Source: Paenibacillus guangzhouensis (GTDB lineage: Bacteria > Bacillota > Bacilli > Paenibacillales > Paenibacillaceae). Taken from it: DNA of 64,000 nucleotides. Of this stretch, positions 17,822 to 28,081 are shown piece by piece. Each line of letters opens with the position of its first letter. Within the stretch, counting starts at the first letter, position 1. Below the pieces are notes generated by a model that worked only from the letters and a program-made list of their open reading frames with translations, was not told where the DNA came from and searched no databases. Made by a program: the position numbers and the translations under genes. The DNA lies in contig NZ_CP045293.1 of assembly GCF_009363075.1 (NCBI RefSeq), positions 4,737,501-4,801,500 of the forward strand. Reading direction: 5' to 3'.

Positions 17822-18913
17822 ATGACAACTGAGCTAAACAACAACCAACAAAACGAATCATCACCAAGTAAACAAGCGATTGAAACCGCTGCCATCGACA
17901 TGATGCGAAATGCCGAACCGCTCGTCTTCGAATACCGCGGCGGACATCTGGAGAATGTCCATTACGGTCACGTCTGCGGCGTCGATGAGACTGGACGCAC
18001 AGCGTATCGTTCCGGGGACCCGGAATGGGTTACCTTCATGCGTTCCGCGGCAAAGCCGATTCAAGCCATTCCATTCTTCCTCGAAGGATTTGACGAGAAA
18101 TTCGGGTTCACGCCGGAAGAACAAGCGATTATGATGGCCTCGCATCGCGCGCTGCCTTATCACGTTGAGGCGTTGGAAGGCATGATGACAAAGCTGGGTC
18201 TGGAAGAGAACGTCCTCGTCTGCAAGCCAACCTATCCACTGGATGCAGATGCAAGAGACACGCTCGTAGGCGACCACAAGCCGCAGCGCCGCATCTATCA
18301 TAACTGCTCCGGCAAGCACCTCGGCGTACTCGCCTACTGCAAAGGCATGGGCTATTCGCTTGATGAATATTATTCTGCGGAGCATCCTGCGCAAGTGCGC
18401 ATTCTTCAGATTGCATCCGAACTATCCGAATGCCCGGTTCAAGACATTCAGATCGGAACCGACGGCTGCGGTTTCCCTGTCTTCGGCATGCCGCTGCGGA
18501 ATATGGCGATCGCCTTCCTAAAGCTGGCTTGCCCGGATTTGATCAAAGATGTGAAGCTGCGTGAAGCAGTCATAAAGGTTACTGCGTTGATGAATGCCTA
18601 TCCGCGCATGATCTCCGCCGAATACTTGATCTGCCCGAATCTGCTGATGGACGATAATATCGTGGCCAAAGGCGGCGCGAAGGGCATCTATTGCTTCGGA
18701 CTGAAGAAAGAGCGCCTTGCGTTCGCGCTCAAAGTAACCGATGGCTCCGAAGACGAATGGCCGATCGCTGTCGCTTCGATCCTAGAGCAGATCGGCTATG
18801 ACAACCAAGCGACGATTGACCGGATGTATCATATCGGACCGCCGGCGATTCGCAATGACAACGGTCTCGTCATCGGCGAGAATCGCAGCGTCTTTACGCT
18901 GTATCAGGAGTAG
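17822..18913 (+). CDS. L-asparaginase, type II thermolabile family
   Basis: A 363-residue soluble protein of the asparaginase family typified by the Rhizobium thermolabile enzyme, not the classical bacterial type I/II fold. Recognisable segments are [31 protein letters not shown] and [15 protein letters not shown]. No signal peptide, so cytoplasmic. GGGAGGG lies 8 nt before the ATG. The stop is 4 nt before the start of pepV, so the two are translationally close. Releases ammonia from asparagine; with the two peptidases downstream it suggests a peptide and amino-acid salvage operon. Confidence 0.87.
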   Translation: MTTELNNNQQNESSPSKQAIETAAIDMMRNAEPLVFEYRGGHLENVHYGHVCGVDETGRTAYRSGDPEWVTFMRSAAKPIQAIPFFLEGFDEKFGFTPEEQAIMMASHRALPYHVEALEGMMTKLGLEENVLVCKPTYPLDADARDTLVGDHKPQRRIYHNCSGKHLGVLAYCKGMGYSLDEYYSAEHPAQVRILQIASELSECPVQDIQIGTDGCGFPVFGMPLRNMAIAFLKLACPDLIKDVKLREAVIKVTALMNAYPRMISAEYLICPNLLMDDNIVAKGGAKGIYCFGLKKERLAFALKVTDGSEDEWPIAVASILEQIGYDNQATIDRMYHIGPPAIRNDNGLVIGENRSVFTLYQE

Positions 18914-18917
18914 TACT

Positions 18918-20462
18918 ATGCAGAACATCGACTGGAATTACGAAGTTCAGCGGCGGCAAGCAGCGCTTATGCGCGACTTGTCGGCGCTCCTTGCCATTCC
19001 TAGCGTGAAGGACCTTAGTACGGCAGGACCTGGCGCTCCGCTTGGCGCAGAGTCTGCGCGGGCGCTGCGTTATATGCTGGACCTCGCCGCACAGCACGGG
19101 CTTCACACGGTGAACCACGAAGGCATTGTCGGTTATGCGGCATATGGCGGCGTGGAAGATCGCGGGGGCGATACGGGGAAACCTACGGCTGCGGCGGATC
19201 AGGCGGCGGGAACGGCTGGCGGCGATTACGTCGCCGTGCTCAGCCACGTCGACGTCGTGCCTGCAACGGGAGATTGGACCTCGCCGCCATTCGAGCCTAC
19301 GATTCGCGAGGGCCGCTTGTATGCGCGCGGCGCCATCGACGATAAAGGGCCGACGATGGCGGCGCTCTACGGGCTGCTCATCGTGAAGGAGCTCGGGCTG
19401 CCACTTCGTCATCAAGTCCGCCTCATTATCGGTACTGACGAGGAGACGGGCATGAACTGTATGGAGGCCTATAACCGCCTTGAACATCCTCCGCTCGCCG
19501 GATTCACCCCGGATGCCGATTTCCCAATCGTGCACGCGGAGAAGGGACAAGTGAATACGCGCATGACGCTGCAGTTCGATGCGGTGGTCGACGGAGGATT
19601 TAGTTCAGCCGAGGAAGCTGCGCTTAGACTACATACATTCCGCTCGGGAACGGCTGCCAATATGGTGCCGGACGCCGCGGAAGCGGTCGTGTGCGGCTCT
19701 CCCGTGGCGCTCAATGCGCTAGCAGCTGCGTTCGAGGTTTATTGCGCAGAGCGAGGGTTGAAAGGCAGCTGCACTTCTGGTGCTGAATCGATCACGCTGC
19801 ACATGAAAGGAAAATCGTCACATGGCATGGTTCCTGAGCATGGTAACAATGCGGGGCTCCGATTACTTGAATTCTTGTCCGCCCATGGATTCGCAAGCCA
19901 TGATGCCCGCTTCATTCGTGGTGCGGCAGAACTGCTCGCCGGCGATACCGCAGGCGAAGCGCTTGGAATCGCGAGCCGCGACGAAGCGACTGGCGCACTC
20001 ACCGTCAATGTTGGTCTGCTCCAATACGATTCGACCGGACAGGAGGGATATTTCCATCTGAATATCCGCTTCCCTTCCTGCATCACCGGCGGACAGATCG
20101 TCGATACCTTGAACGAACGGATCGCGCCTTACGGCTTCGAGCTGTCACCGCCGATCATCAAGCCGTCGCATCTCGTGCCGGCAGATCACCCGATGATTCG
20201 AGCCCTGCAGGCCGTCTATACGGAACAGACGGGCGAAGAAGCGACGCTCTTATCTACCGGCGGCGGCACGTATGCATGCAAGCTGCCGAACTGCGTGGCC
20301 TTCGGCCCGCTCTTCCCAGGCGAGCTGGATACGGCACATCAACCGGATGAGTCTATCGGGATCGACAGCCTGATGAAATCGGCAGCGATCTATGCACAAG
20401 CCATCTACGAATTAGCCAATTTGGATTATGCAGCACCCGTGGAAAGGGGATTACAACCATGA
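18918..20462 (+). CDS. pepV: M20 family dipeptidase, PepV type
   Basis: A 514-residue zinc dipeptidase. Motifs in order: [13 protein letters not shown] (metal His-Asp), [16 protein letters not shown] (bridging Asp), [15 protein letters not shown] (catalytic and metal Glu), [16 protein letters not shown] (PepV hallmark) and [16 protein letters not shown]. Start at 18918 is set by CAGGAG just upstream; the open frame runs further back inside asparaginase but without a ribosome site. Its stop overlaps the next start as ATGA. Hydrolyses dipeptides in the cytoplasm. A small Ala/Gly/Thr-rich insert near residues 75-95 is unlike the compact family form. Confidence 0.9.
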   Translation: MQNIDWNYEVQRRQAALMRDLSALLAIPSVKDLSTAGPGAPLGAESARALRYMLDLAAQHGLHTVNHEGIVGYAAYGGVEDRGGDTGKPTAAADQAAGTAGGDYVAVLSHVDVVPATGDWTSPPFEPTIREGRLYARGAIDDKGPTMAALYGLLIVKELGLPLRHQVRLIIGTDEETGMNCMEAYNRLEHPPLAGFTPDADFPIVHAEKGQVNTRMTLQFDAVVDGGFSSAEEAALRLHTFRSGTAANMVPDAAEAVVCGSPVALNALAAAFEVYCAERGLKGSCTSGAESITLHMKGKSSHGMVPEHGNNAGLRLLEFLSAHGFASHDARFIRGAAELLAGDTAGEALGIASRDEATGALTVNVGLLQYDSTGQEGYFHLNIRFPSCITGGQIVDTLNERIAPYGFELSPPIIKPSHLVPADHPMIRALQAVYTEQTGEEATLLSTGGGTYACKLPNCVAFGPLFPGELDTAHQPDESIGIDSLMKSAAIYAQAIYELANLDYAAPVERGLQP

Positions 20463-21910
20463 ACATTCGCATATTAGAACGTGAGGGTACGACTCCCGAG
20501 GCTGACGTATTGGTCTATCTCATACTCGAAAGCGCTGAGCAGCCCGAGATCGACTATGACATCAAACCCGGCATGACCGCCCATGGCAAGGTTACTGTCT
20601 TCTACGGCGCGCGCGGCCAGCAGCATCATGCGGTCGTGGGCCTTGGCCCTGCGACGCGTCTGAGCGCTGAGATGCTGCGGCGCGCGGCGGGCAGCGCGGT
20701 GCGCGCCTTCGAGCAGGAAGGCTTCCGCACGGCGGCTGTCCGGCTCGACAACGCAGCAGGCAGCCTGCTGACGCCGGAGGAGACACTCGAAGCTTGGGCG
20801 GAAGGCTGGATCCTGGGCGGCTATACGTTCGACGCCTACAAGCAGCAGCCGCACAAACGCGCCTTGGCTGAGCTGGTCCTGCTCTGCGAGGGCGGCGAGA
20901 CCGCATCGCGGCAGCAGTCCATCGAGGCAGCGCGGCGCCGAGCGGAGAGCACGATGCTCGCCCGCGACTGGTGCAACGAGCCGGCGAACGTCATGACGCC
21001 GGAACAGCTGACGGAACGGCTCGTCCAGCGATTCGAGGGGGAGCCGTTCACGCGCGTCAACGTGTTCCAAGGCGAGGCACTAGCACAACACGGTATGAAC
21101 GGGTTATTGGCCGTGGCGCAAGGCAGCCGGCAGCAGCCGGCCCTCGTAGAGATCAGCTATACGTCTGATCCCTCCCAGCCGCTGCTCGCGCTCGTCGGCA
21201 AGGGCATGACGTTCGATATGGGCGGCATGAATGTAAAGACGGGCCGTGATCTCAGCGAAGCCCGCTTCGACATGGGCGGCGCGTGCGCTGTCATCGGCGC
21301 ACTCGATCTCTTGATCGCGAGCGGCACAGCGGCGAACGTCGTCGCGGTGATCGCCATCGCCGACAACGTGCCGGGCGCCGGTGCGCTGCTGCCTTCCTCC
21401 ATCGTCCGCTATCCGAACGGACTGACGGTGCAGGTCGGCAATACCGACGCCGAAGGCCGGCTCATCCTCGCGGACGGGCTGCTTCATGCCGGACGGCTCG
21501 GCGCGTCCGAGATCATCGACATCGCCACCTTGACGGGCGCGGTCGGACACGCACTCGGTCTACGCGTCGCCGGCGTCTGGGGCGACCCGCGCAGCTCGAA
21601 GGCGCTACACGATCTCAGTGCGATCAGCGGCGACCGCGTCTGGCCGATGCCGCTCATCGACGATGACGATGCGCTGCTCGGCAGCGATTACGCTGACCTG
21701 AACAACATCAGCTCGAGCCCCTACGGCGGGGCGAATGCGGCAGCCCTCTTCTTGCGTCGGTTCGTCGATGAACAGACACGTTGGGTTCACATCGACATGG
21801 CCAACACGGTGCAATCCCCATCTGACCGTGGCTATGAGCGTACGGGCGCTACAGGCTTCGGTGTGCGTCTGCTGGCGGATTACGTCATGCAGCGAGCAGA
21901 GCAACGCTAA
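20459..21910 (+). CDS. pepA: Leucyl aminopeptidase, M17 family
   Basis: A 483-residue cytosolic two-metal aminopeptidase. The motif [14 protein letters not shown] (metal Asp and Glu, catalytic Arg) is the M17 signature; [16 protein letters not shown] carries the metal Lys/Asp and active Lys. It overlaps pepV by 4 nt (ATGA), so the two are coupled. Base composition is clearly richer in G+C than the rest of the window. Together with PepV and asparaginase it completes a route from small peptides to free amino acids and ammonia. Confidence 0.92.
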   Translation: MNIRILEREGTTPEADVLVYLILESAEQPEIDYDIKPGMTAHGKVTVFYGARGQQHHAVVGLGPATRLSAEMLRRAAGSAVRAFEQEGFRTAAVRLDNAAGSLLTPEETLEAWAEGWILGGYTFDAYKQQPHKRALAELVLLCEGGETASRQQSIEAARRRAESTMLARDWCNEPANVMTPEQLTERLVQRFEGEPFTRVNVFQGEALAQHGMNGLLAVAQGSRQQPALVEISYTSDPSQPLLALVGKGMTFDMGGMNVKTGRDLSEARFDMGGACAVIGALDLLIASGTAANVVAVIAIADNVPGAGALLPSSIVRYPNGLTVQVGNTDAEGRLILADGLLHAGRLGASEIIDIATLTGAVGHALGLRVAGVWGDPRSSKALHDLSAISGDRVWPMPLIDDDDALLGSDYADLNNISSSPYGGANAAALFLRRFVDEQTRWVHIDMANTVQSPSDRGYERTGATGFGVRLLADYVMQRAEQR

Positions 21911-21926
21911 CCATAACAGATACAAC

Positions 21927-21958
21927 AAAGGGTCAACGCATGTTCGCGTTGACCCTTT
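21927..21958 (+). terminator. Intrinsic terminator of the peptidase operon
   Basis: A perfect 13-bp stem AAAGGGTCAACGC/GCGTTGACCCTTT with a 6-nt loop, followed by CCTATTTT. It faces the end of the minus-strand AraC gene and may serve both. Confidence 0.85.
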
Positions 21959-21994
21959 CCTATTTTACCGCCAGGCAAGATTAATTCGTTCCCT

Positions 21995-24391
21995 CTATCC
22001 GACTTCGTCCGATGGATAGGTCATGAAGCTCTCCCGATATTTCCCCGGCGTTACACCCTCAATCTTCTTAAATGCACGGATAAATACGACGTCACTCGTA
22101 TACCCCACCAATTGGGCAAGCTGTGCATTTGTCATCTCTTTGGTACGCATATGCACTTTGGCTTGTTGAATACGTCTACGCGTAATCGCATCAACAACAT
22201 TCATGCCGCTGCACTTCTTATAGAACGTTGAAATATATTGCGGCGTCATGCCGAAGTGTTCGGAAATCATGGTAAGCCCCAAATCTGGATCGGTAAAATG
22301 TTCGTCCAGGAATTGCTCCAGTTCGTGCAGCAGCTGAACGCGGTGGTCCGTTCGCTCAACGACGAAGGATCCTGTCAGCATCTCATACAATTGTTGGATA
22401 CGCCGATACATGCTCTCGGCCGTCTCGTAAGAGAAAATATCCTTGATCAGGTCGATGTCCGGTCCGAGAATGTCGCGCTGGTCTGTGCCTGTCGCGTTCA
22501 TAATCTTGAGGAAGGTACTCGTCATATTGAAGAACAGACAGCGTCCGACCTCCGGCGTCATGCTGCCGGATTCGAAATTCATCGCATAGATCGTATCCAG
22601 CAGCTTCATCACGTTCTCCATATCCCCGCTGCGCACGAAATTGATGAGCTGCACCTCGATGTCGATCGGATAATAATAATGAGAGTGAACGCTCTGGATA
22701 TCCCGGAAATAGATGATGGTACCACCACCTTTAATGATTCGGTATTCCAAGGCCGCAACTGCTTCCGCGTAGCTCTCGCCGATGCTCTTCGCTCCGACGT
22801 GCGGGAGACCGACCGATACCGTCATATCAATATGGAACCGTTCTTCGATCATATGTTTCAATGACTCGGCCATCGCTTGCATATCCGCATCCATGTCCCC
22901 AATCACCTCCGAGGCGAAGTTGATCAAGAACACCATGCGGTCCCGATCCAGCTCCACCGCGAACGCCTGGTGAGGAGGCTGGATCATATCCGTTCCGACA
23001 TTCGATACAATGAATCGGGCCAAGGCCCACTGCTGTTCATCATGCTCCATATGAAATCTCGCGATGCTGTCCAATTGGACGATCATCACGGAGAAGTATT
23101 CGCTTATAAAGGTAATATCCATGAACTGGAGCGACTGTACGCCTCGTTCCGTCGTATCGACGTCCATCTGCCCCCGAATCAATCGGGACAAATAGTTCGC
23201 CCGAAGCACCGGCGCTTGCTGCGCCAATAGATGTCGAAGATTCCGCTCTTCCTGGAGGGAGTCCTCGATCGTTCGCTTAATCAGTTCGTATTCATTCCCG
23301 GCCAGCCGGCCTTGCCATTTCGTCCCGCTCGAACCTTTAATGGCCTCAACCGCTTTGCGAAGCGGATTGTAATTCCGGTAAGCGATGATGATGGCGGCAA
23401 TGACCCCAAGTGCCAAGCAAAGGGAAAATAGAATCAATGTCCAATGCTGGATCAGATTCAGCTGCTGCATATAGACGCTCCGCGGGGTAACCAGGACGTA
23501 TTTCCATCCTTCCTTCTCGGAAGAAGTGAACGAGACCACCTTCGGATCGCCGTCCAGCTCCGCATTGAACAAGCCTTCTTGCGCAGATATGCGCTCTAGC
23601 AGCTCCGGCTGAAGCGGCCCTTTCTCCGTGGACATAATGCTGTTGCCTTCACCATCGATCACGTAAATGGAGCTGTCGCTCGCGTATTCGATTTGGGCGA
23701 ACATCTCCTTGACCCGACTCTCGTCGATGAGGATGACGAAGCTGCCTGTAACATTTTTGCGGTCCCGCCCCGGGAGGGATTGCGCGAACGTGATCACGTC
23801 GATCGGTGTATTCTCAATGCTCTGCATCGGATCCGTCTCCGAACGCCGGATCAGCGTCGACGACGGCAGATATTCCATCGTATGGAAGCCGTGCAGCACT
23901 TCATCACGCCATGTTTCATACGATTTCCCCGCGTAACTGTAATACATATCGTAGAATTTGCGGGATTCCGTCAGGAGGCCCGGCTTCAGGATCAAGTCGC
24001 TCTGACGGAAGTAGACGTAATAATCCAAGATGAAATTGGAACGAAAATTCGAGTGGAATGCCCGCCCGCTCATGAATTCGATGAATTTGTAGCGGTCAAA
24101 ACCGCTATGGTCTTCTTTGAGCTTCAACAAATAATCCAGCTTCGGATCGAAGGCAATCTGCTGTGCCAGCTTGTCGACCTGCTTCAACTCAATGTCAAGC
24201 GACAGCTTCAGCTGCTCGAGCATCGCTTGATTCGATCGATTCGCCCCCTTCTCGAGGCTATCCTCCACTTTACTATACAGAAAAACGCCTATAGATAAAG
24301 GAATGAGCAGCATGACGAGATTGGAGATCACCATCGTGATCCATACACTTTTCAAATGACGTAAATTTAACCACTTTCGCGACCATCTCAC
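21995..24391 (-). CDS. Membrane-anchored AraC-family regulator with extracellular sensor
   Basis: A 798-residue protein. Membrane helices near residues 15-35 (VWITMVISNLVMLLIPLSIG) and 310-330 (LILFSLCLALGVIAAIIIAY) frame an extracellular Cache-like domain; a linker and the AraC double HTH follow (LTMISEHFGMTPQYISTFYK and NAQLAQLVGYTSDVVFIRAF). Start is a GTG at 24391, chosen because AGGGGGG lies 8 nt upstream; the frame open to 24478 runs across a cre box and promoter and is not used. It is last in the GH88-GH29-ABC unit and has its own promoter. Confidence 0.88.
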   Translation of the reverse strand: MRWSRKWLNLRHLKSVWITMVISNLVMLLIPLSIGVFLYSKVEDSLEKGANRSNQAMLEQLKLSLDIELKQVDKLAQQIAFDPKLDYLLKLKEDHSGFDRYKFIEFMSGRAFHSNFRSNFILDYYVYFRQSDLILKPGLLTESRKFYDMYYSYAGKSYETWRDEVLHGFHTMEYLPSSTLIRRSETDPMQSIENTPIDVITFAQSLPGRDRKNVTGSFVILIDESRVKEMFAQIEYASDSSIYVIDGEGNSIMSTEKGPLQPELLERISAQEGLFNAELDGDPKVVSFTSSEKEGWKYVLVTPRSVYMQQLNLIQHWTLILFSLCLALGVIAAIIIAYRNYNPLRKAVEAIKGSSGTKWQGRLAGNEYELIKRTIEDSLQEERNLRHLLAQQAPVLRANYLSRLIRGQMDVDTTERGVQSLQFMDITFISEYFSVMIVQLDSIARFHMEHDEQQWALARFIVSNVGTDMIQPPHQAFAVELDRDRMVFLINFASEVIGDMDADMQAMAESLKHMIEERFHIDMTVSVGLPHVGAKSIGESYAEAVAALEYRIIKGGGTIIYFRDIQSVHSHYYYPIDIEVQLINFVRSGDMENVMKLLDTIYAMNFESGSMTPEVGRCLFFNMTSTFLKIMNATGTDQRDILGPDIDLIKDIFSYETAESMYRRIQQLYEMLTGSFVVERTDHRVQLLHELEQFLDEHFTDPDLGLTMISEHFGMTPQYISTFYKKCSGMNVVDAITRRRIQQAKVHMRTKEMTNAQLAQLVGYTSDVVFIRAFKKIEGVTPGKYRESFMTYPSDEVG

Positions 24392-24439
24392 GAATGATCC
24401 CCCCTGCCATTTATGATCACTTACATTAATACCCAATTG

Positions 24440-24462
24440 AAAGCGTTTACGAGTATTATAAT
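24440..24462 (-). promoter_or_regulatory. Internal promoter with CcpA cre box before the AraC gene
   Basis: TATAAT on the minus strand (24457-24462) is followed at the start-site position by the cre-like sequence TGAAAGCGTTTACG (24440-24453, plus-strand reading), nearly the full consensus. CcpA bound here would block initiation. No good -35 is seen. Confidence 0.65.
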
Positions 24463-24488
24463 GCAACCTGGCAGGCAAGGGTACTGAT

Positions 24489-25367
24489 TTATTCTTTAAT
24501 CGCCCCGATCAATACGCCCTTCACGAAATATTTCTGCAGAAACGGATACAGACAAATAATCGGCAGGGTGGAAATAATGATCGTGGCGTATTTGATCGTC
24601 TCGCCGATCGCGTACTTGTCATCTGCCGCAGCACCCGTCGACATCGAGTCCGTCGAATTCGCAATCAGAATATCCCGTAGAACCAGTTGCAGCGGATACA
24701 TGGTGCGGTCCCTTAAATATACCAGCGCAGAGAAGTAAGAGTTCCAATGACCGACAGCATACCAGAGGACCATTACCGCAATGACGGGCATCGACAACGG
24801 AATAATGATGCGGAATAGAATCGTCAGCTCCCCGGCGCCATCAATCTTGGCGGATTCCTCGAGCGACACGGGAATCCCTTGAAATGCTGTACGCATAATG
24901 ATTAGGTTGAAGGTCGAGATCGCACTTGGAATCAACAACGCCCAAGGTGTATTCATCATCCCTAATTTGTTGATGAGCATAAAGGTTGGAATGAGCCCCC
25001 CATGGAATACCATCGTGAGGACAATGGCGAACATCAAGAAGTTGCGGAAGAAGAGATTGCGCCGCGAGAGGACATAAGCTCCAATCGCCGTCATCAGCAA
25101 GTTAATCGCTGTCCCGGCGGTAACATAGAACAACGTATTGCGGTAGCCGCTAATAATCATCGGATTCTGGAATACCGCTTTGTACGCATCCAGATTAAAA
25201 CCTACAGGGCGAACCAGCAGTCCGCGATGCTGCAAGAAAGCCCCTGCATCACTGAGCGAAGCGAATAGCACATAGATAAAGGGATATAACGTAATGAAAC
25301 AGAGTCCAAGCATTAAGAACGTATTGAAAACGCCGAATATTTTTTCGCCAACCGTTTGTGTGCCCAT
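24489..25367 (-). CDS. Sugar ABC transporter permease, LplC type
   Basis: A 292-residue six-helix permease with the EAA-like loop EESAKIDGAGELTILFRIII and the C-terminal FLQKYFVKGVLIGAIKE typical of the LplC/YtcP branch. GAGGGAATAACGAC precedes the ATG at 25367. It follows the LplB-type permease by 15 nt on the same strand. Together they form the membrane pore for the lipoprotein at 26447-28066. No ATPase gene accompanies them. Confidence 0.92.
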   Translation of the reverse strand: MGTQTVGEKIFGVFNTFLMLGLCFITLYPFIYVLFASLSDAGAFLQHRGLLVRPVGFNLDAYKAVFQNPMIISGYRNTLFYVTAGTAINLLMTAIGAYVLSRRNLFFRNFLMFAIVLTMVFHGGLIPTFMLINKLGMMNTPWALLIPSAISTFNLIIMRTAFQGIPVSLEESAKIDGAGELTILFRIIIPLSMPVIAVMVLWYAVGHWNSYFSALVYLRDRTMYPLQLVLRDILIANSTDSMSTGAAADDKYAIGETIKYATIIISTLPIICLYPFLQKYFVKGVLIGAIKE

Positions 25368-25382
25368 GTCGTTATTCCCTCC

Positions 25383-26354
25383 TCACCACAGTTTATTCTC
25401 GGACACGCGTTTACTAATGGCATTCGCCGATACGATCAGAATGAAGCTGATCACGGAATTGAACAGGCCTACCGCGGCCGTGAAGCTGTAACTGGCTTCG
25501 AGAATCCCTTTGCGATACACATAAGTGGAGATCACATCTGCGGTCTCATAGGTGAGCGGATTATAGAGCAGCAGCACCTTATCGCTACCGACAGACAACA
25601 TGTTGCCCATGTTCAGGATGAGCATGATCACGATCGTTGGCATAATCCCTGGAATTGTAATGTGGAACGTCTGCCGCCACCGATTCGCGCCATCCATTTT
25701 GGCTGCTTCATAGAGCGTCGGGTCAATATTCGCGATGGAGGCCAGATAAATGATGGAACCCCATCCGATGCCCTGCCAGATGCCGGAGGAGACGAAGATG
25801 AACCGGAACCAACCCGCTTCCTTCAGAAAATCGATCGGCGCAATACCGAGCAAGCCAATCAATTGATTGATAAGTCCGTCGCGGCTTAGAAAATCAAACA
25901 TCATCCCTGCAACAACGACAATGGAGATAAAGTGAGGGAGGTACGAGATCGTCTGAACCCAGCGTTTGAACATCATCCTACGAATTTCGTTCAAGAGGAG
26001 CGCGAGGATAATGGCGGCCGGGAATGCAAAGATCAGCTCATAAATGTTAATCAACAAGGTGTTGCGAATTAATCTCCAGAAATAAATGCCGTCGAAGAAG
26101 CTGACGAAATGCTTGAACCCCACCCAAGGACTATCCCAAATGCCCTTCGCAGGCATAAAATCTTTGAATGCAATTTGAAGTCCATACATGGGACCATAGT
26201 GGAAAATGACATAATAAGCGATCACAGGAAGCGCCAACAGATAGATCATCCAATTGCGCCTAACATCCTTACCCATGATCTGCCAAGTGGATGGTTCATT
26301 CAATCTTCTAGCCGAACGCTCATGCCGGGGTGCCTTCTTCACGACTTGCTTCAT
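25383..26354 (-). CDS. Sugar ABC transporter permease, LplB type
   Basis: A 323-residue permease with a polar N-terminal extension of about 35 residues, then six helices. YGPMYGLQIAFKDFMPAKGI and the EAA loop YEAAKMDGANRWRQTFHITI are hallmarks of the LplB group. It starts 92 nt after the binding-protein gene. The polar extension is common in Paenibacillus-like members. Works with the permease at 24489. Confidence 0.92.
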   Translation of the reverse strand: MKQVVKKAPRHERSARRLNEPSTWQIMGKDVRRNWMIYLLALPVIAYYVIFHYGPMYGLQIAFKDFMPAKGIWDSPWVGFKHFVSFFDGIYFWRLIRNTLLINIYELIFAFPAAIILALLLNEIRRMMFKRWVQTISYLPHFISIVVVAGMMFDFLSRDGLINQLIGLLGIAPIDFLKEAGWFRFIFVSSGIWQGIGWGSIIYLASIANIDPTLYEAAKMDGANRWRQTFHITIPGIMPTIVIMLILNMGNMLSVGSDKVLLLYNPLTYETADVISTYVYRKGILEASYSFTAAVGLFNSVISFILIVSANAISKRVSENKLW

Positions 26355-26446
26355 CTGCCTTCCTGCCTTTCCCGTAGATTATGCAGAGATCATGCGGGAG
26401 AAGAAGAAAGCTCTTCCTCTCCCGACCTCTTTCATATGCTGAACGA

Positions 26447-28066
26447 TTAGCGTTTGTTGAACCGTTCTAGCGCAGCTTGCTGAATTTTCGTCGCATCTTC
26501 AATGCCCATCGCTTCAATCTTCTTCACGTATTTATCGAAGTTATCGAGCGGCTCCGCCCCCATGATGAACTTCAGGAACATCTCGTCTTTGTAGGTATTG
26601 ATATCCGTCATGATCGATGCGAATTGGGAGCTCTCGTCATTGGTCGGCGTTACCAGCGGCATTTTGCGCTCACCTGTCGGCTGCGACCAGGTCGCGAGGG
26701 CCTCCTTCTGATTATCGAGCGCGAGATATTGCATTTGGAAATTCTCACTCAGTACAAATGGCGCGCTCCAAGTAGAACGGTTATGTTTCGCGAAGGATTG
26801 CTGCAAACTCACGCCGCTCGGCGGGTTCAATACCTCAGGCAAGAAGGTAGGGACGCCGTTCACCATGCTGTATGCTTCGCCTTCTTTACCGTAGTTAAAT
26901 AATAGATCGCCCTGTTCGCCATACGCGTAATCGAGCCATTTCACGGTCTCGACCGGATTCTGATTGCTTGTGGAGATAGCTGCCCCAACGCCGTTCGTCG
27001 CGAAATCCTTCTGTCCCCACATTTGCTTGTCGCCCTTCTTAAGCACTGGGTATGGAGCTGCGACCAGATTGAACTTCGGATCTTTATCTTTCATCAAATT
27101 CGCGTATTTTCCAATCCCGCCTCCGTTATACACCAAGGCTGAACCTAACTGATCTCCAGTCATCTTGGCATCGAACAACTTGCTGTTCGGCGCGGCAAAA
27201 TCTTTGTCAATCAGGCCTTCTTGGTACCATTTGTTCATGGTTGTGAGGAATTCCTTGTACTCCGGCTGCGTCGGACCGAACTTCACCTGTCCCCCGTCTT
27301 GGTAGAAGCCGTAGTTGATGCCCCATGCGCCAAGGAATGGTGCGTCAAGACCAACATCCTCTAGTGTGATATAGAATGGGATTTCATCAGCCTTGCCATT
27401 CCCGTTCGGGTCCTTATCCTTAAATGCGGTTAATACTTCATGCCATTCATCAATGGTCGTAGGTATCTCCATCCCGACCTTATCTAACCAATCTTTCCGG
27501 ATCCCTGGACCGTAGAATACACGGACCTTATCGCCGCCACGGAAGAACGGGAACATATACATATTGCCGTCATCCGTTGTCACTTGCTTCTTCCAATCCG
27601 GATGTTCGTCGAGTAGTTTCTTCAGATTCGGCGCGTATTGATCAATCAGATCGTTCAGTTTAATGATTTTGTTATCTTGAATCGCCTTCTCAGGTCCCCC
27701 TGGATACCCAATCCACGAATATTCGATGACATCCGGCAGCTTCTCCGAGACCATCATGAGATTGAACTGTTCTTTGGCCTGTGCGGCATCCGTAGGCGGA
27801 TGCTCGAACGCAACCTTTACACCTGTAATTTTCTCTAGTTCCTTATACATACCCATTTCAGCGTATGTTTTCATTTGTGCGGCAGCTGCAGAGTGCATGC
27901 TAACCCAGTACGACAAGTTCGTCAGTTTCGCGCCTTCAGCCGGTTTCCCGTCGGAAGTTGTACCCTCTTGCTTCTGGTCGCTGCCTGGCGTGCTGCAAGC
28001 CGCGATCGATAATGCGAGCAGTGATGTTAACAGGATAACCCCAAATTTCTTTACCTTCCCTTTCAT
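26447..28066 (-). CDS. Extracellular sugar-binding lipoprotein
   Basis: A 539-residue solute-binding lipoprotein: signal MKGKVKKFGVILLTSLLALS and lipobox IAAC near residue 23, then a low-complexity linker and a family 1 binding fold with DPNGNGKADEIPFY. AAGGAGGCGCTTTC precedes the ATG. It lies between the fucosidase and the permeases in one minus-strand unit, so its ligand is probably the oligosaccharide that the GH29 and GH88 enzymes later degrade in the cytoplasm. Confidence 0.92.
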   Translation of the reverse strand: MKGKVKKFGVILLTSLLALSIAACSTPGSDQKQEGTTSDGKPAEGAKLTNLSYWVSMHSAAAAQMKTYAEMGMYKELEKITGVKVAFEHPPTDAAQAKEQFNLMMVSEKLPDVIEYSWIGYPGGPEKAIQDNKIIKLNDLIDQYAPNLKKLLDEHPDWKKQVTTDDGNMYMFPFFRGGDKVRVFYGPGIRKDWLDKVGMEIPTTIDEWHEVLTAFKDKDPNGNGKADEIPFYITLEDVGLDAPFLGAWGINYGFYQDGGQVKFGPTQPEYKEFLTTMNKWYQEGLIDKDFAAPNSKLFDAKMTGDQLGSALVYNGGGIGKYANLMKDKDPKFNLVAAPYPVLKKGDKQMWGQKDFATNGVGAAISTSNQNPVETVKWLDYAYGEQGDLLFNYGKEGEAYSMVNGVPTFLPEVLNPPSGVSLQQSFAKHNRSTWSAPFVLSENFQMQYLALDNQKEALATWSQPTGERKMPLVTPTNDESSQFASIMTDINTYKDEMFLKFIMGAEPLDNFDKYVKKIEAMGIEDATKIQQAALERFNKR

Positions 28067-28081
28067 GAAAGCGCCTCCTTT

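Noticed and set aside
20474-21070. 198-codon minus-strand frame opposite leucyl aminopeptidase
   Set aside because: Shadow of a G+C-rich gene; composition and lack of ribosome site mark it as non-coding.
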